Assembly: GCF_038096165.1 (NCBI RefSeq)
Contig: NZ_CP151076.1
Span: 2,229,501 to 2,293,500, forward strand
Source: Pseudomonas sp. G.S.17
Lineage (GTDB): Bacteria > Pseudomonadota > Gammaproteobacteria > Pseudomonadales > Pseudomonadaceae
Direction: 5' to 3'
Length of the DNA: 64,000 nt
Part shown: in pieces, positions 46,371 to 55,721 of the stretch
Numbering within the stretch: the stretch's first letter is position 1
How the letters are laid out: every line of letters begins with the position of its first letter
Notes under the pieces: model-generated
What the model was told of the DNA's origin: nothing
The model's input: only the letters and a program-made list of their open reading frames with translations
The model's database searches: none
Made by a program: the position numbers and the translations under genes

Positions 46371-47294
46371 ATGTCGCAAATTCAGCGTTTACTGCTAATC
46401 GCACCACCCGCCATGACCCGCACCCCGGCGTTTGACCGGGCGGCGGCGCTGGCCCTGGCAATGAAATTGCCGCTGCACATCGTGGCGTTCGATTATTCCC
46501 AGGCCCTGGCCGTGGCTGGCCTGTTCGCCCCGGAACAAATCAACCTGGCCCGTGAAGGCTATTTGCAGACCCATCGGCAATGGCTCGCGGCACAAGCCGG
46601 GTTGATGAGCCAGCACGGGGTCGACGCCACTAGTGAAGTGGTCTGGGTGCAGCATCCTTATAAAGAGATCGTGCATTTCGTCAACGAGATGTCGCTGGCG
46701 CTGATCATCAAGGATGCCCAGGAAGAGTCCGCGTTGAAACGGGTGTTCTTCACGCCGCTGGACTGGCAGTTGCTGCGCGATTGCCCGGTGCCAGTGCATT
46801 TGGTCACGAACGCTCTTAACCCGCGGCCGCGCCATGTGCTGGCGATTGTCGATGTGCTGCGCAGCGAAGATCAGGACCTGGTGTTCAACGACCAGATCAT
46901 CGACGCTGCGGTGAAGCTGGCCTCACGATGTGAGGCCACGATTGAATTAGTGCATGTGTATGACTGGACGGCCGTTTACACCCAAGACATGGGCATGGGC
47001 GCGCTGCCGCTGGCCACCGGGCTTTATGAGGCGTTAGGTTCTGCGCAACGCGAGGTGTTTGCCGCGCTGGCCGAACGGCATGGCGTACCGCCGGATCGTC
47101 GGCACTTTATCGAGGGGGCGCCGCCGGCGGCTATCTGTGATTTTGCTGCTGAGCACCGGACTGACGTGATTGTCATGGGCACCATGCAGAACAGCGGGCT
47201 GGATAAACGCTTGGGCACCACCGCCGAACAGCTTTTACACCGGGCGCCGTGCAGTGTGTTGGCGATCAAACCACGGCAGACGTTGCAATCCTGA
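46371..47294 (+). CDS. Tandem-domain universal stress protein 2
   Basis: 307 aa, two UspA domains. Begins QRLLLIAPPAMTRTPAFDRA and ends VIVMGTMQNSGLDKRLGTTAEQLLHRAPCSVLAI. GAGG precedes the ATG at 46371. Close paralogue of the genes at 43819 and 48966 and preceded by its own FNR box. Confidence 0.88.
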   Translation: MSQIQRLLLIAPPAMTRTPAFDRAAALALAMKLPLHIVAFDYSQALAVAGLFAPEQINLAREGYLQTHRQWLAAQAGLMSQHGVDATSEVVWVQHPYKEIVHFVNEMSLALIIKDAQEESALKRVFFTPLDWQLLRDCPVPVHLVTNALNPRPRHVLAIVDVLRSEDQDLVFNDQIIDAAVKLASRCEATIELVHVYDWTAVYTQDMGMGALPLATGLYEALGSAQREVFAALAERHGVPPDRRHFIEGAPPAAICDFAAEHRTDVIVMGTMQNSGLDKRLGTTAEQLLHRAPCSVLAIKPRQTLQS

Positions 47295-47352
47295 ATGACG
47301 GGTTGCAGCAGTTCGCGACGAACCGTTGGCCGGTGCGTCGCGATGCCGCGCT

Positions 47353-47916
47353 TTACAGGTACAGCCGATGGATGACTTGAGTGCTGTCATCGGGGTCTTT
47401 GTGCGTCTCGAAACTTAAGGCTTTGGCCAGGTCGTGCATCGGGGTATTGCTCGCAGCGTCCACCGAATACATCTGGCGAAAGCCGTTCTGGCGAGCTGAG
47501 TTGATCAAATGCTCCGTCAATGCCGTGCCCAATCCCAGGTGCGCCCATTCATCGGCGACGGTCACGGCGATTTCACATTCATGTTCAGCAGTGGCGGCGT
47601 AGCGGCTGATGCCGATTTCGACCAGTTGCCCGTTTTCGTGTTTCAGCGCGATATAAGCGGTGCGCTGCTTGTTGTCGGTGTCCATCAACTGGTCGAGCAG
47701 GGCGGTGCCGGGTTCACTGATCTGTGACAGAAAACGCATGTGCCGGGACTCGGGAGACAGGCGCTTGATAAACGGGTATTCACGCTCGCGGTCTTTTTCC
47801 GACAGGGGCCGGATCAACACGTGCCGGCCGTCCTTGAGCGCTTCGATCCAGTGCTTACCTGTGACGGCGGCATAGGTTGCTACAGCCCGATCATTGTGGT
47901 CTTTGACGGTGAGCAT
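47353..47916 (-). CDS. GNAT-family acetyltransferase (Pat-like domain)
   Basis: 187 aa. HVLIRPLSEKDREREYPFIKRLSPESRHMRF and EIAVTVADEWAHLGLGTALTEHLINSARQNGF are typical of the GNAT domain of protein lysine acetyltransferases (Pat/YfiQ), here without the acyl-CoA synthetase half. GAGGAT precedes the ATG. A perfect CTGAT-N4-ATCAG box lies 90 bp upstream, suggesting control by the adjacent FNR-type regulator. It may modify proteins under low oxygen. Confidence 0.82.
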   Translation of the reverse strand: MLTVKDHNDRAVATYAAVTGKHWIEALKDGRHVLIRPLSEKDREREYPFIKRLSPESRHMRFLSQISEPGTALLDQLMDTDNKQRTAYIALKHENGQLVEIGISRYAATAEHECEIAVTVADEWAHLGLGTALTEHLINSARQNGFRQMYSVDAASNTPMHDLAKALSFETHKDPDDSTQVIHRLYL

Positions 47917-48005
47917 GGGGTGATCCTCAATCCAGTTCGAAAGGTTGTCGCGTGGGGGGTAGCCACACGGTTCATTCCTTTCTAAGCCGTTGCTGGCGCA
48001 TGAAT

Positions 48006-48019
48006 CTGATCTGGATCAG
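48006..48019 (-). promoter_or_regulatory. FNR/Anr-type box (acetyltransferase gene)
   Basis: CTGATCTGGATCAG, a perfect palindrome differing from TTGAT-N4-ATCAA only in the outermost base of each arm. It lies 90 bp before the GNAT start, between it and the regulator gene. Confidence 0.65.
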
Positions 48020-48038
48020 ACACCCAGGTACGGAATCA

Positions 48039-48779
48039 TTACAGTGGGCGATGACAGCCCGCGACGAGTTGCTTGAGGCCTTCCATGTCCTGGATGTTGA
48101 CGTTACGTCCCGCGATCGCGACCAGTCCCCGGTCCCGCAGATGCGCAATGCCTCGGCAGATGGTTTCCAGGCGCAGCCCCAGATAGGAGCCGATTTCTTC
48201 GCGGCGCATTTTCAGCACGAAGTCGTTGGGCGAATAACCTCGTATGTACAAACGCTGCGACAGGTTCAAGAGAAAAGCACCCAGCCGCTCATCGGAGTTC
48301 ATGTTGCCGAGCATCAGCAGCATGTCGTGATCGCGCACGATTTCCCGGCTCAGTATCTTGTTCAGGTTGTGTTGCAGTGATGGCAGCTCTTGAGCGAGTT
48401 TTTCCAGGTGCGCGAAGTGGACAGGGCAGACTTCACTGTCCTCCAAGGCAAAGGCATTGCAGGCGTGCAGATCTGTGCTGATGGCGTCCAGGCCGAGGAT
48501 TTCGCCAGGTATCTGGAACCCGGTGACTTGTTCGCGGCCATCGACCGACAGCACGCTGGTTTTGAACGAGCCGATTCGCACCGCGTAGAGCGAGCGCAAT
48601 GGATCACCCGCGCGGTAGAGGGTGGCACCTTTTTTGACCTTCAAGCGTTGTACGATCAGCGTGTCCAGCCGTTGGACCTCCGGACCGGTCAGGCCAATGG
48701 GCAGGCACAACTCCAAAACGCTGCAACTGGAACACGCAGCCTTGAGGTGTTGAAGTTGCAGTGGTCGTGTTTCCGGCAT
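48039..48779 (-). CDS. FNR/Anr-family [4Fe-4S] transcriptional regulator
   Basis: 246 aa oxygen sensor. Cluster cysteines C16-x2-C19-x5-C25 plus C107 match FNR spacing; a cAMP-type beta barrel and dimer helix follow, and the helix-turn-helix near 192-213 is RREEIGSYLGLRLETICRGI. FNR recognition uses Glu-xx-Ser-Arg; here Ser is replaced by Cys (C208). The start at 48779 gives the usual spacing before C16; in-frame ATGs at 48794 and 48812 are alternatives. It lies within a cluster of genes carrying FNR boxes. Pseudomonas putida has several Anr paralogues with different oxygen sensitivity, and this may be one. Confidence 0.88.
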   Translation of the reverse strand: MPETRPLQLQHLKAACSSCSVLELCLPIGLTGPEVQRLDTLIVQRLKVKKGATLYRAGDPLRSLYAVRIGSFKTSVLSVDGREQVTGFQIPGEILGLDAISTDLHACNAFALEDSEVCPVHFAHLEKLAQELPSLQHNLNKILSREIVRDHDMLLMLGNMNSDERLGAFLLNLSQRLYIRGYSPNDFVLKMRREEIGSYLGLRLETICRGIAHLRDRGLVAIAGRNVNIQDMEGLKQLVAGCHRPL

Positions 48780-48903
48780 GAGAAATGACGCCATAGCGAG
48801 TGTATCCAGCATAGGTGCCAGGCACTGCGGCGCACTGTTTATTCCGGGGTTTGCCGGGTTAATCGACCAGCGGGGAAAGGTCTCTGCCCGGACCGGTTAT
48901 TCA

Positions 48904-48917
48904 TTGACAAAGATCAG
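48904..48917 (+). promoter_or_regulatory. FNR/Anr box (universal stress gene 3)
   Basis: TTGACAAAGATCAG, two changes from consensus, 49 bp before the stress protein gene and also upstream of the divergent regulator gene, so it could serve both. Confidence 0.65.
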
Positions 48918-48965
48918 AGCCTTCAGCGCCTCACGCCAGATACTTGAGCCACCAGGACGAGGCCC

Positions 48966-49877
48966 ATGATGCTGAAACTCAAACGGATTCTATTGATCGC
49001 CCCTCACGACATGATCCACACCGCGGCGTTTGATCGGGCACAGGCATTGGCCAGTGCAAACGGTGCGTTGTTGCACATCGTCGCCTTCGAGTTCGTCCCT
49101 GCGCTGGCGATGGCCGGTCTGTTTGACCCTGGCGCGATGGCCCAGGCACGCGAGGGCTACTTGCAGGTGCATCGTCACTGGCTGGAGCAGCAGGCCCGGT
49201 TTCAACGGTGTGCGGGGTTGCGGGTCACCACTGAAGTAGTGTGGGCCACGCCGAGCCTGGCGCATGTGCTTGAGTATGTGAATGACTTTCATGCCGACCT
49301 GGTGATCAAGGACACCCACCATGTACCAGCGCTCGATCGTGCGTTCCATCGCCCGTTGGACTGGCTGTTGCTGCGCGACTGCCCCGCAGCCTTGCACCTC
49401 GTGACGGAGGCCAGACACCCGAGGCCGCTTAAGGTACTCGCCGCCATCGACCTCTCGCATCTGGAGGAACTGACCCAAGGGCTCAATGACCGGATCCTTA
49501 ACCTGGCGTCGACGCTGGCGGCCTCGTGTGGCGCGGTGTTGCAGGTGCTCAATGTCAGTCACTGGTCGGTCGTGGGCGACGCGCCGAGAAGTCTGCCGAC
49601 CCTGGCGCTGGACGCGAGTTTGAGAGACGCAGTCAACGATGCCCAGGAAGAGGCGTTTGATGTGCTCGCCGACCGTTACGGGGTCGAGAAAAGGCATCGA
49701 CACCTGCTGACCGGCATTCCCCACGCCGTGATCGGCCAGTTCGCCCAAGAGCATGACGTCGACATCGTGGTGCTAGGCACGGCCTGTCACCACGGGTTTG
49801 ACCGGTTCACCGGCAGTACCGCCGAGAGTGTATTAAACCGGGCACCGTGCAGTTTGATGATCGTCAAGCCAACGTGA
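48966..49877 (+). CDS. Tandem-domain universal stress protein 3
   Basis: 303 aa, two UspA domains. Begins KRILLIAPHDMIHTAAFDRAQALA and ends VVLGTACHHGFDRFTGSTAESVLNRAPCSLMIVKP. CGAGG precedes two adjacent in-frame ATGs (48966, 48969). Third paralogue in this island, divergent from the FNR-type regulator. Confidence 0.88.
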   Translation: MMLKLKRILLIAPHDMIHTAAFDRAQALASANGALLHIVAFEFVPALAMAGLFDPGAMAQAREGYLQVHRHWLEQQARFQRCAGLRVTTEVVWATPSLAHVLEYVNDFHADLVIKDTHHVPALDRAFHRPLDWLLLRDCPAALHLVTEARHPRPLKVLAAIDLSHLEELTQGLNDRILNLASTLAASCGAVLQVLNVSHWSVVGDAPRSLPTLALDASLRDAVNDAQEEAFDVLADRYGVEKRHRHLLTGIPHAVIGQFAQEHDVDIVVLGTACHHGFDRFTGSTAESVLNRAPCSLMIVKPT

Positions 49878-49952
49878 GCAACGAAGTACCGTGCGTGGCT
49901 TGCTAGCCTTCAGTGCATCGCCGCCCCGAAGGCTTGGAGATAAACCCTCGAT

Positions 49953-51020
49953 TCAGTGCTCCGTTAAATACCGCTCGATTTCCTCAACGGTGCTGCGTGC
50001 CGTGCGGGTGACGCCGATCAGCGTTGCGGAGGCGGCGCCCGTCCAGTCGCCATAGCCCACCAACCACAAACGCAGCTCCTGCGTTGAACGCGTGCCTTCG
50101 ACAGCCACGCGTCCGTCGGTGGTGCACACGCCCAGTGATTCCAGATAGCCGAGGGCCGGGCGGAAACCGGTGCACCATATCACCACATCGACCGGCGTTT
50201 GCGAGCCATCGGCCCACGCCACGCCGGTTTGGGTGAAACGCTCGAACGGCCGAACCGCCTGTAACACACCGCGCTCCCGGGCTTCGATGACGGGCGGCAC
50301 CATCACGATATCGCCCAAACCACCGACCGGTTGTTCAATGACGATGCCCGCGAGCTGGGCTTTCCAGCGTTCGGTGGCGCGTTCGAAGAGTACCCGGCCG
50401 TCAACGTCATCGGCGAGAAACTGCGGCGGATCCGGGGTGACCCATACGGTATCGGCCACTTTGGAGACTTCCGCCAGGACCTGGGCGCCGGAGTTGCCAC
50501 CGCCCACCACCAGGACTTTTTTCCCGGCAAACGGGGTGGCGTCGACATAGTGCGCCGAATGCAATTGCTGGCCAGTGAAGGTTGCACTGCCGGGGTAGTG
50601 CGGCAGGAAGGGATGGCGCCAGGTGCCGGTCGCGCTGACCACCGCCCGGGCCAGCCAACTGCGACCCCGAGCCTTGACGTGCAGGCGCTCGTCCCAGCGT
50701 TCAATCGCGCTCACCCAATAGGGCCGCTCAGTCGGGAACTGGTAGCGTTGTTCGTACTGGCTCAGGTAATTGAGCACGTGGTCGCGGCTTGGGTATCCGT
50801 CCGTAACCGGCGGCATCATCCAGCCGGCGATGGAGCTCCAGGTGGAGGGTGAAAACAGTCGCAGTGACTTCCAGCCGTGGCGCCAGGCGCCACCCGGCGC
50901 GTCCTCGGCGTCGATGATCACAAAGGAGCGCCCGGTTCGGCGCAGGAAGTAAGCCACGGCCAGTGCAGACTGGCCGCCACCGATAATCGCGACATCCACT
51001 TCGGTGCGGGTAGACGGCAT
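49953..51020 (-). CDS. Flavin-containing monooxygenase, ArsO-like
   Basis: 355 aa NAD(P)H flavoprotein monooxygenase. FAD site GGGQSALA near residue 14, [21 protein letters not shown] as in ArsO and related enzymes, NADP site [10 protein letters not shown] near 172, and the late ATG motif [10 protein letters not shown]. The start at 51020 has GAGG upstream; the frame runs to 51026 with a TTG. ArsO occurs in some arsenic operons, but no ars genes are here, so the substrate is open. Confidence 0.75.
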   Translation of the reverse strand: MPSTRTEVDVAIIGGGQSALAVAYFLRRTGRSFVIIDAEDAPGGAWRHGWKSLRLFSPSTWSSIAGWMMPPVTDGYPSRDHVLNYLSQYEQRYQFPTERPYWVSAIERWDERLHVKARGRSWLARAVVSATGTWRHPFLPHYPGSATFTGQQLHSAHYVDATPFAGKKVLVVGGGNSGAQVLAEVSKVADTVWVTPDPPQFLADDVDGRVLFERATERWKAQLAGIVIEQPVGGLGDIVMVPPVIEARERGVLQAVRPFERFTQTGVAWADGSQTPVDVVIWCTGFRPALGYLESLGVCTTDGRVAVEGTRSTQELRLWLVGYGDWTGAASATLIGVTRTARSTVEEIERYLTEH

Positions 51021-51214
51021 GGCCAAGCCTCAGGTCTTTGAGAGTTGCGCCAAGGTAACCCATTCGGAGCAGGTAATTATTGATGTTCCTCAAGCGTTCG
51101 ACACTTGCACGGGTGGCGTGCAAGTCTTCTACGGCCTGATCCCGCGTAGCGATGCTTCACGGGTCGCAGGCGCTCACTTAGCCATCGGCGGGGTCTTGGC
51201 GCTTAGGAAAACAG

Positions 51215-51251
51215 GGCGCCCCGTCGAGGGATCGGGCGCCTTTTGTGTTTT
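51215..51251. terminator. Rho-independent terminator, probably bidirectional
   Basis: A GGCGCCC/GGGCGCC stem with a 12-base loop, followed on the plus strand by TTTTGTGTTTT and on the minus strand by TGTTTTCC. It lies after the VIT gene and closes the minus-strand redox operon. Confidence 0.75.
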
Positions 51252-51267
51252 GAAGCATCGATGCGCG

Positions 51268-51969
51268 CTAAACCACCGCCCCGAACAACGATCCCACCAG
51301 CGCCGTGATGCCCATGGCCAACACGCCCCACAACGTCACGCGCCAGGCACCGGTCAATACGCTGGCACCCCCGGCCCTGGCCGCCACAGCCCCCAGGCCG
51401 CCGAGAAAAACCAGCGACATGCCGCACATCCACGGCACCACGCTGGACGCTGGCGCGATGAAAATCACCGACAGCGGCAATGCGGCACCGACCACGAAAC
51501 TGGCGGCGGAGGCGAGGGCGGCCTGCAACGGTTTGGCGGTGAGTGTTGCACTGATGCCTAGTTCGTCCCGGGCGTGGGAGCCCAAGGCGTCATGGGCCAT
51601 CAATTGGTCGGCCACTTGATGGGCTAATTCGGCGGATACACCACGATGCATGTAAATGTTCGCCAGTTCGATGTGTTCGGCTTTCGGGTCGCTGGCCAGT
51701 TCGGCCCGCTCCCGGGACAGGTCGGCCCGTTCGGTGTCCGCCTGAGAGTGTACGGAGACGTATTCCCCCGCGGCCATGGACATGGCGCCGGCCACCAGCC
51801 CGGCCATCCCGGTGACCATCAGCGTGGCATGACTGGCGTTGGCGGCGGCGACGCCGATCAACAGGCTGGCGGTGGACACGATCCCGTCGTTGGCCCCCAG
51901 GACGGCGGCGCGCAGCCAGCCGATACGCTCACTGCGGTGTAGCTCGGTGTGCCGGTGCATGAACTTCAT
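51268..51969 (-). CDS. VIT/CCC1-family Fe2+/Mn2+ transporter
   Basis: 233 aa membrane protein. The first helix block is AAVLGANDGIVSTASLLIGVAAAN, then GEYVSVHSQADTERADLSRE and a cytosolic Glu-rich region with metal-binding acidic residues, and late helices ending LVGSLFGAVV. VIT proteins move Fe2+ or Mn2+. Its ATG overlaps the ApbE stop by 4 bp, so it is last in the operon. An iron transporter here suggests the redox operon handles iron. Confidence 0.85.
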   Translation of the reverse strand: MKFMHRHTELHRSERIGWLRAAVLGANDGIVSTASLLIGVAAANASHATLMVTGMAGLVAGAMSMAAGEYVSVHSQADTERADLSRERAELASDPKAEHIELANIYMHRGVSAELAHQVADQLMAHDALGSHARDELGISATLTAKPLQAALASAASFVVGAALPLSVIFIAPASSVVPWMCGMSLVFLGGLGAVAARAGGASVLTGAWRVTLWGVLAMGITALVGSLFGAVV

Positions 51970-52976
51970 GGTTTAGCGGGACTCACTGTCAGGGGTGGAT
52001 CAATCGGACGGGTTTCAATGTGCGCCTGCAACTGGCCGCCGACTATGGAAATTTCCTTGAACTGTTCACCGTCGTGCAGCACGAACAACGCGTCCATGCC
52101 GCGTTCCTGCGCCAGGCGCGGGCCTTCGACGTCGCCCAGCACCAGCAGGGCCGTGGCCCAGGCATCGGCGAGCATGCACGAGGCCGCCACTACGCTGACC
52201 GCTGCCAACGGGTTGCGCAATGGCGCGCCGGTGACTGGGTTCATGGTGTGGGCGTAGGATTGCCCACCCACCTCGACCCACTGTCGATAGTCCCCCGACG
52301 TCGCAATGGCGGCATCGCTGAGTTCCATCACACCCATGACTTCACGCACGCCGCGGCAGGGTTTTTCAATGGCCACGACCCAGGGCTGCGCATCAGGTTT
52401 GACGCCACTGGCGCGCATCTCACCGTCGATGCCGACCAGGTAGCGCGTGATGCCAAATCCTTCCAGGCAACGGGCCAGTTCATCGACGCCGAAACCCTTG
52501 GCGATGCCATTCAAATCAAGCTGCAGCGGTGCACGTTTGCGCACTTGATTGCGTTGCGGGTCAACCACCAATGCGGCGCTGGTGGACAGTCGTGGGCGCA
52601 GTGACGTTGCCGCCAGTGTCTGTTCGTTGACCGATTGTTCGCCGGGACCGAAGCCCCAGGCGTCCACCAGATCACCGACGGCAATGTCGAAAGCGCCGCT
52701 CGATTGCTGACTGACCCGCAGTGCGGCGGCCAGCACCGTGGTCAGTTCCTTGGGGACTGACAGCCACTCCTGTTCGGGGGCGGTATTGAGGCGGTTGAGG
52801 TCGGAGTCGACTTTCCAGGTGGACATTTGTTGGTCCACCCGGCCCACGGCATCGGCCAGGCGGCGGCTGATTACGTCGGTGTCGAGGCCTGGATCGGCGT
52901 AGAACATTGCGGTGTAGCGGCTCCCCATGGTCTCGCCGTTGAGGCTGTAGCGTTGCCCGTCAGTAGACATCTTCAC
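51966..52976 (-). CDS. apbE: FAD:protein FMN transferase
   Basis: 336 aa ApbE, which covalently attaches FMN from FAD to Thr/Ser of extracytosolic proteins. Seen: LNGETMGSRYTAMFY near the start, MSTWKVDSDLNRLN, GAFDIAVGDLVDAWGF, LDLNGIAKGFGVD, YLVGIDGEMRASG, IATSGDYRQW and SYAHTMNPVTGAPL. No obvious signal peptide is present, so translocation or a cytosolic role is uncertain. It overlaps the flavoreductase by 17 bp and VIT by 4 bp. Its probable target is the DUF2271 protein of the same operon. Confidence 0.92.
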   Translation of the reverse strand: MKMSTDGQRYSLNGETMGSRYTAMFYADPGLDTDVISRRLADAVGRVDQQMSTWKVDSDLNRLNTAPEQEWLSVPKELTTVLAAALRVSQQSSGAFDIAVGDLVDAWGFGPGEQSVNEQTLAATSLRPRLSTSAALVVDPQRNQVRKRAPLQLDLNGIAKGFGVDELARCLEGFGITRYLVGIDGEMRASGVKPDAQPWVVAIEKPCRGVREVMGVMELSDAAIATSGDYRQWVEVGGQSYAHTMNPVTGAPLRNPLAAVSVVAASCMLADAWATALLVLGDVEGPRLAQERGMDALFVLHDGEQFKEISIVGGQLQAHIETRPIDPPLTVSPAKP

Positions 52977-55140
52977 GGTAGCGTCCTTGTGTCTTGAGGG
53001 TCAGCACACTCAGGTTGAGCGGTGCCAACACTTCATCCAGGGCCTGCATCACGCCTTTGGCCATTTCGCGACTGCCACACACCAAGACCTGAGCGCCTTT
53101 TTCAATCAATCGGCGCAAGGCCAGGGCGTCGCTGATCAATCGGTCTTGCACGTAGCTGCGGTCCTGAACCTGGGAGAACGCGGCGCGCAATGCGGTCAGG
53201 CGTCGGTCCGCCAGGTATCGGTTGAGCTCCGGTTCGTAGAGGAAATCCGACGCCGGGTTACGTCCGCCCCAATACAAATGCATCGGGTGTCGGGCCTTGT
53301 TGTTGCGGATAAAACCGGCCAACGGACCAATGCCGGTACCGGCGCCGATCAGGATCACCGGGTGTACGCCCGATGTGGGCCGAAATTGCGGGTTGGGCTG
53401 GATAAAGGCTTCGATCGATGCGCCGAGGGTCAGCCGATGCAGGAACTCCGAGCACAGCCCGCCTGCGTGTTTACGCACGCAGATTTCCAGCACGCCGTCG
53501 TCGGAGCCGCTGGCCAGCGAGTAGAAGCGCGGGACCGGGCTGCCCGGCGGCAAAATCCCCACCAGGTCGCCTGCTTGAAAGTCGGGTAACTCGGCCGGTG
53601 CCTTGAAGCGCAGGACGTGGGTCGGCGCGTTCACTTGCTCACCGTAGACAATGCATTCCTGCAGCTCCAGTTGATGAGTGTGCGGTTGCTCCGGGCTGTG
53701 AACCAGCGTCACGTCATGCCCCAGTGCTTCGCCCAAGGCGTGACCCCAGCGCGCGAACTCTTGGGAGGATTGGCGATTGACGGTTTCCAGCCCCAGTAAT
53801 GCCGAGCCACCGGCCTGCATCAGCGCCTCCTGCACTTGATGGGCGTATTGACAGAATTGCGCAAACTGTCGATCTCCCAACCCCAGCACCGCAAACGGCA
53901 GGCCGGGTTTAAGGCCGGCCTTTGTCAGCCGGGCGAGGAATTGTGAGGCCGAGGCCGGGGCGTCGCCGTCACCGTGGGTTGCGGTGAGGATGAACAGCCG
54001 TTGGGCGCTGCGGTAATCGCCGGTCCATTCATTCATTGCCGCGCTGTGCACTCGGTGCCCGGCCTGGCGCAAGGCTTCATGTAAGGTGTTGGCAAAGCCC
54101 CAGCTGCTGTTGTTTTCACTGCCCACCAGAATCACGCTGTCGGCGGAGTGTGCGGGGCTGTTGTGGCGGATGTTCGGGCCGGCCTTGCGGCGGCGCCACC
54201 AGAGCAGGATGCCGGTCACGCTCATCAACGGCACGCAGAGGACGCAGAGCCCGAGCGGCAGGCCCAGCCACCAGAGGCCTTCACCGGTGTGCAACTGGTA
54301 GATCAGTTCGTAAACGTTGTGCATCGAATCGTGGGCTTGCCACGACAACAAGGTGCCGCTGACCGGGTCCACGTAGCCGTCGCCCTGGGCGGTGCGCAGG
54401 GAGAATACGTCTTGCGGGTTGCCGGGGCTTGGGTAGGACAGTTCGCGCAGGTCATTCAGGTCGGTGGCCTGCAAGGCTTGCAGGTTCGTCACCGGCAACG
54501 CCGGGCCTGCGCTGATGTGAGTGGGGAAGGCTGGCTCGTTCTGACTGCCGTCGGCGATCAAACCGAAGGTGGTGCCGGACATGTAAAGCCCGCTCAGGGC
54601 CGACAGCAGCAGCCCGAGCAATGCCAGGCGTCCGACTTCGGCGTGCCAGCGCTGGCTGAACGTGCCGCGCAATGGCCGCAACAGGTTGCGCCAACCGCCC
54701 TGGCGCCGGGCCAGCAGCAATGCGCCGGACACCGAAAGCATCAACATAAACAGCGCGCCGACGCCCGACACCCCATGGCCTGGAGTGCCCATGAACAGCG
54801 AGCGGTGCAGGTCTTTCATCCAGCGCGAGAACGCGGACGGCTCGTAAGGCGCGAGGCCCTGGCCGGTCAGTGGGTCGACCTTTTCGGCTCCGGTCTGACC
54901 GTCCTGGTTGTAGTAGACGATGACCGTCCCGGACGCGGTGCGCTGGATTTGCTCCACACCCGGAAAGTGGCTGGCGACGTGGCCGGCCAGTTGACCGACA
55001 TTAAGTTGGCCGGCAGCCGTGGACGTGTTGTGCAGGCGTTCCAGCGCTGGATCGACGGACAATACCGCGCCGCTGATGGCCAATAACATGACCAACAGAG
55101 CGGCGATCAGACCGGGCAGGGAATGGAACTGGCGAAGCAT
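52960..55140 (-). CDS. PepSY-flavodoxin-NADPH reductase membrane protein
   Basis: 726 aa. N-terminal PepSY-associated helices (about 1-335) with several His in or near helices (KDLHRSLF, RWHAEVGRLAL, YQLHTGEGLWW) that could ligate haem; a flavodoxin domain (about 345-490); then an FAD/NADPH cytochrome-P450-reductase-like domain with RFYSLASGS near 556 and LIGAGTGIGPLAGF near 614. It should carry electrons from NADPH across the inner membrane to an outside acceptor. Related proteins serve siderophore or ferric reduction. It lies between the DUF2271 and ApbE genes. Confidence 0.85.
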   Translation of the reverse strand: MLRQFHSLPGLIAALLVMLLAISGAVLSVDPALERLHNTSTAAGQLNVGQLAGHVASHFPGVEQIQRTASGTVIVYYNQDGQTGAEKVDPLTGQGLAPYEPSAFSRWMKDLHRSLFMGTPGHGVSGVGALFMLMLSVSGALLLARRQGGWRNLLRPLRGTFSQRWHAEVGRLALLGLLLSALSGLYMSGTTFGLIADGSQNEPAFPTHISAGPALPVTNLQALQATDLNDLRELSYPSPGNPQDVFSLRTAQGDGYVDPVSGTLLSWQAHDSMHNVYELIYQLHTGEGLWWLGLPLGLCVLCVPLMSVTGILLWWRRRKAGPNIRHNSPAHSADSVILVGSENNSSWGFANTLHEALRQAGHRVHSAAMNEWTGDYRSAQRLFILTATHGDGDAPASASQFLARLTKAGLKPGLPFAVLGLGDRQFAQFCQYAHQVQEALMQAGGSALLGLETVNRQSSQEFARWGHALGEALGHDVTLVHSPEQPHTHQLELQECIVYGEQVNAPTHVLRFKAPAELPDFQAGDLVGILPPGSPVPRFYSLASGSDDGVLEICVRKHAGGLCSEFLHRLTLGASIEAFIQPNPQFRPTSGVHPVILIGAGTGIGPLAGFIRNNKARHPMHLYWGGRNPASDFLYEPELNRYLADRRLTALRAAFSQVQDRSYVQDRLISDALALRRLIEKGAQVLVCGSREMAKGVMQALDEVLAPLNLSVLTLKTQGRYREDVY

Positions 55141-55165
55141 ATTCAGCCTCCAGGAGTCGCTGTTG

Positions 55166-55636
55166 CTACAGGTCGTAGGTAAAGGAATCGACGTAAGTGC
55201 TGCCGGTCGCCGATGTCCCCGAACCTTTTGACGTCAGGGGGACGCTGATGTCGGCCCGGGCTTCGCGCTTGTTCTCCACGGCGCTGTCGATGCGGATCTG
55301 ATACCCGGCGTCAATCAACGTGTCTGCCAGTTCAACGCTGACTTTGAGGGTCTGCCCGCTGCCGACGCTGGCGCCGCTGACCCCGTCAAATTCGCTCGGG
55401 TTCATGCCGCTGCCACGGGCCCAGTCGGTCAAGTGCCGGTAATACTTGGCCTTCTTGCCAGCCACCCAAAGGGTCTTCTGGTATTGGCCGTTGGCGTCGG
55501 TGACATAGATCGCCAGGTACGCATCGTTGCCGCTGTAGTTCTTGAGTTGGGTGGTCAGGGTCACTTCGCGGGCCTGGGCCAGCCCCGGCAGGGCAATAGC
55601 GCCGATGAGGCAGCTTGCGGCGATGATCTTTTTCAT
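55166..55636 (-). CDS. DUF2271 exported protein, candidate flavoprotein
   Basis: 156 aa. Signal peptide (to about residue 22, LPGLAQA), then a beta-rich domain (LTTQLKNYSGNDAYLAIYVTD, YQKTLWVAGKKAKYYRHL) of the DUF2271 type. Residues D84-G85-V86-S87-G88-A89-S90 fit the ApbE flavinylation pattern D-x-x-(S/T)-G-A-(T/S), with S90 as likely FMN acceptor. ApbE lies in the same operon. The start is the signal peptide ATG at 55636; the longer frame to 55990 is a shadow of the PepSY gene. Likely a periplasmic redox carrier. Confidence 0.78.
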   Translation of the reverse strand: MKKIIAASCLIGAIALPGLAQAREVTLTTQLKNYSGNDAYLAIYVTDANGQYQKTLWVAGKKAKYYRHLTDWARGSGMNPSEFDGVSGASVGSGQTLKVSVELADTLIDAGYQIRIDSAVENKREARADISVPLTSKGSGTSATGSTYVDSFTYDL

Positions 55637-55721
55637 GGCGATGTCCTGTTTGAGCGTTGTGGCGAGAGCCTGGACCTGCTGGCTGACAGCAACCTGAACA
55701 GCCTGGAAAAATCGATGAGGA

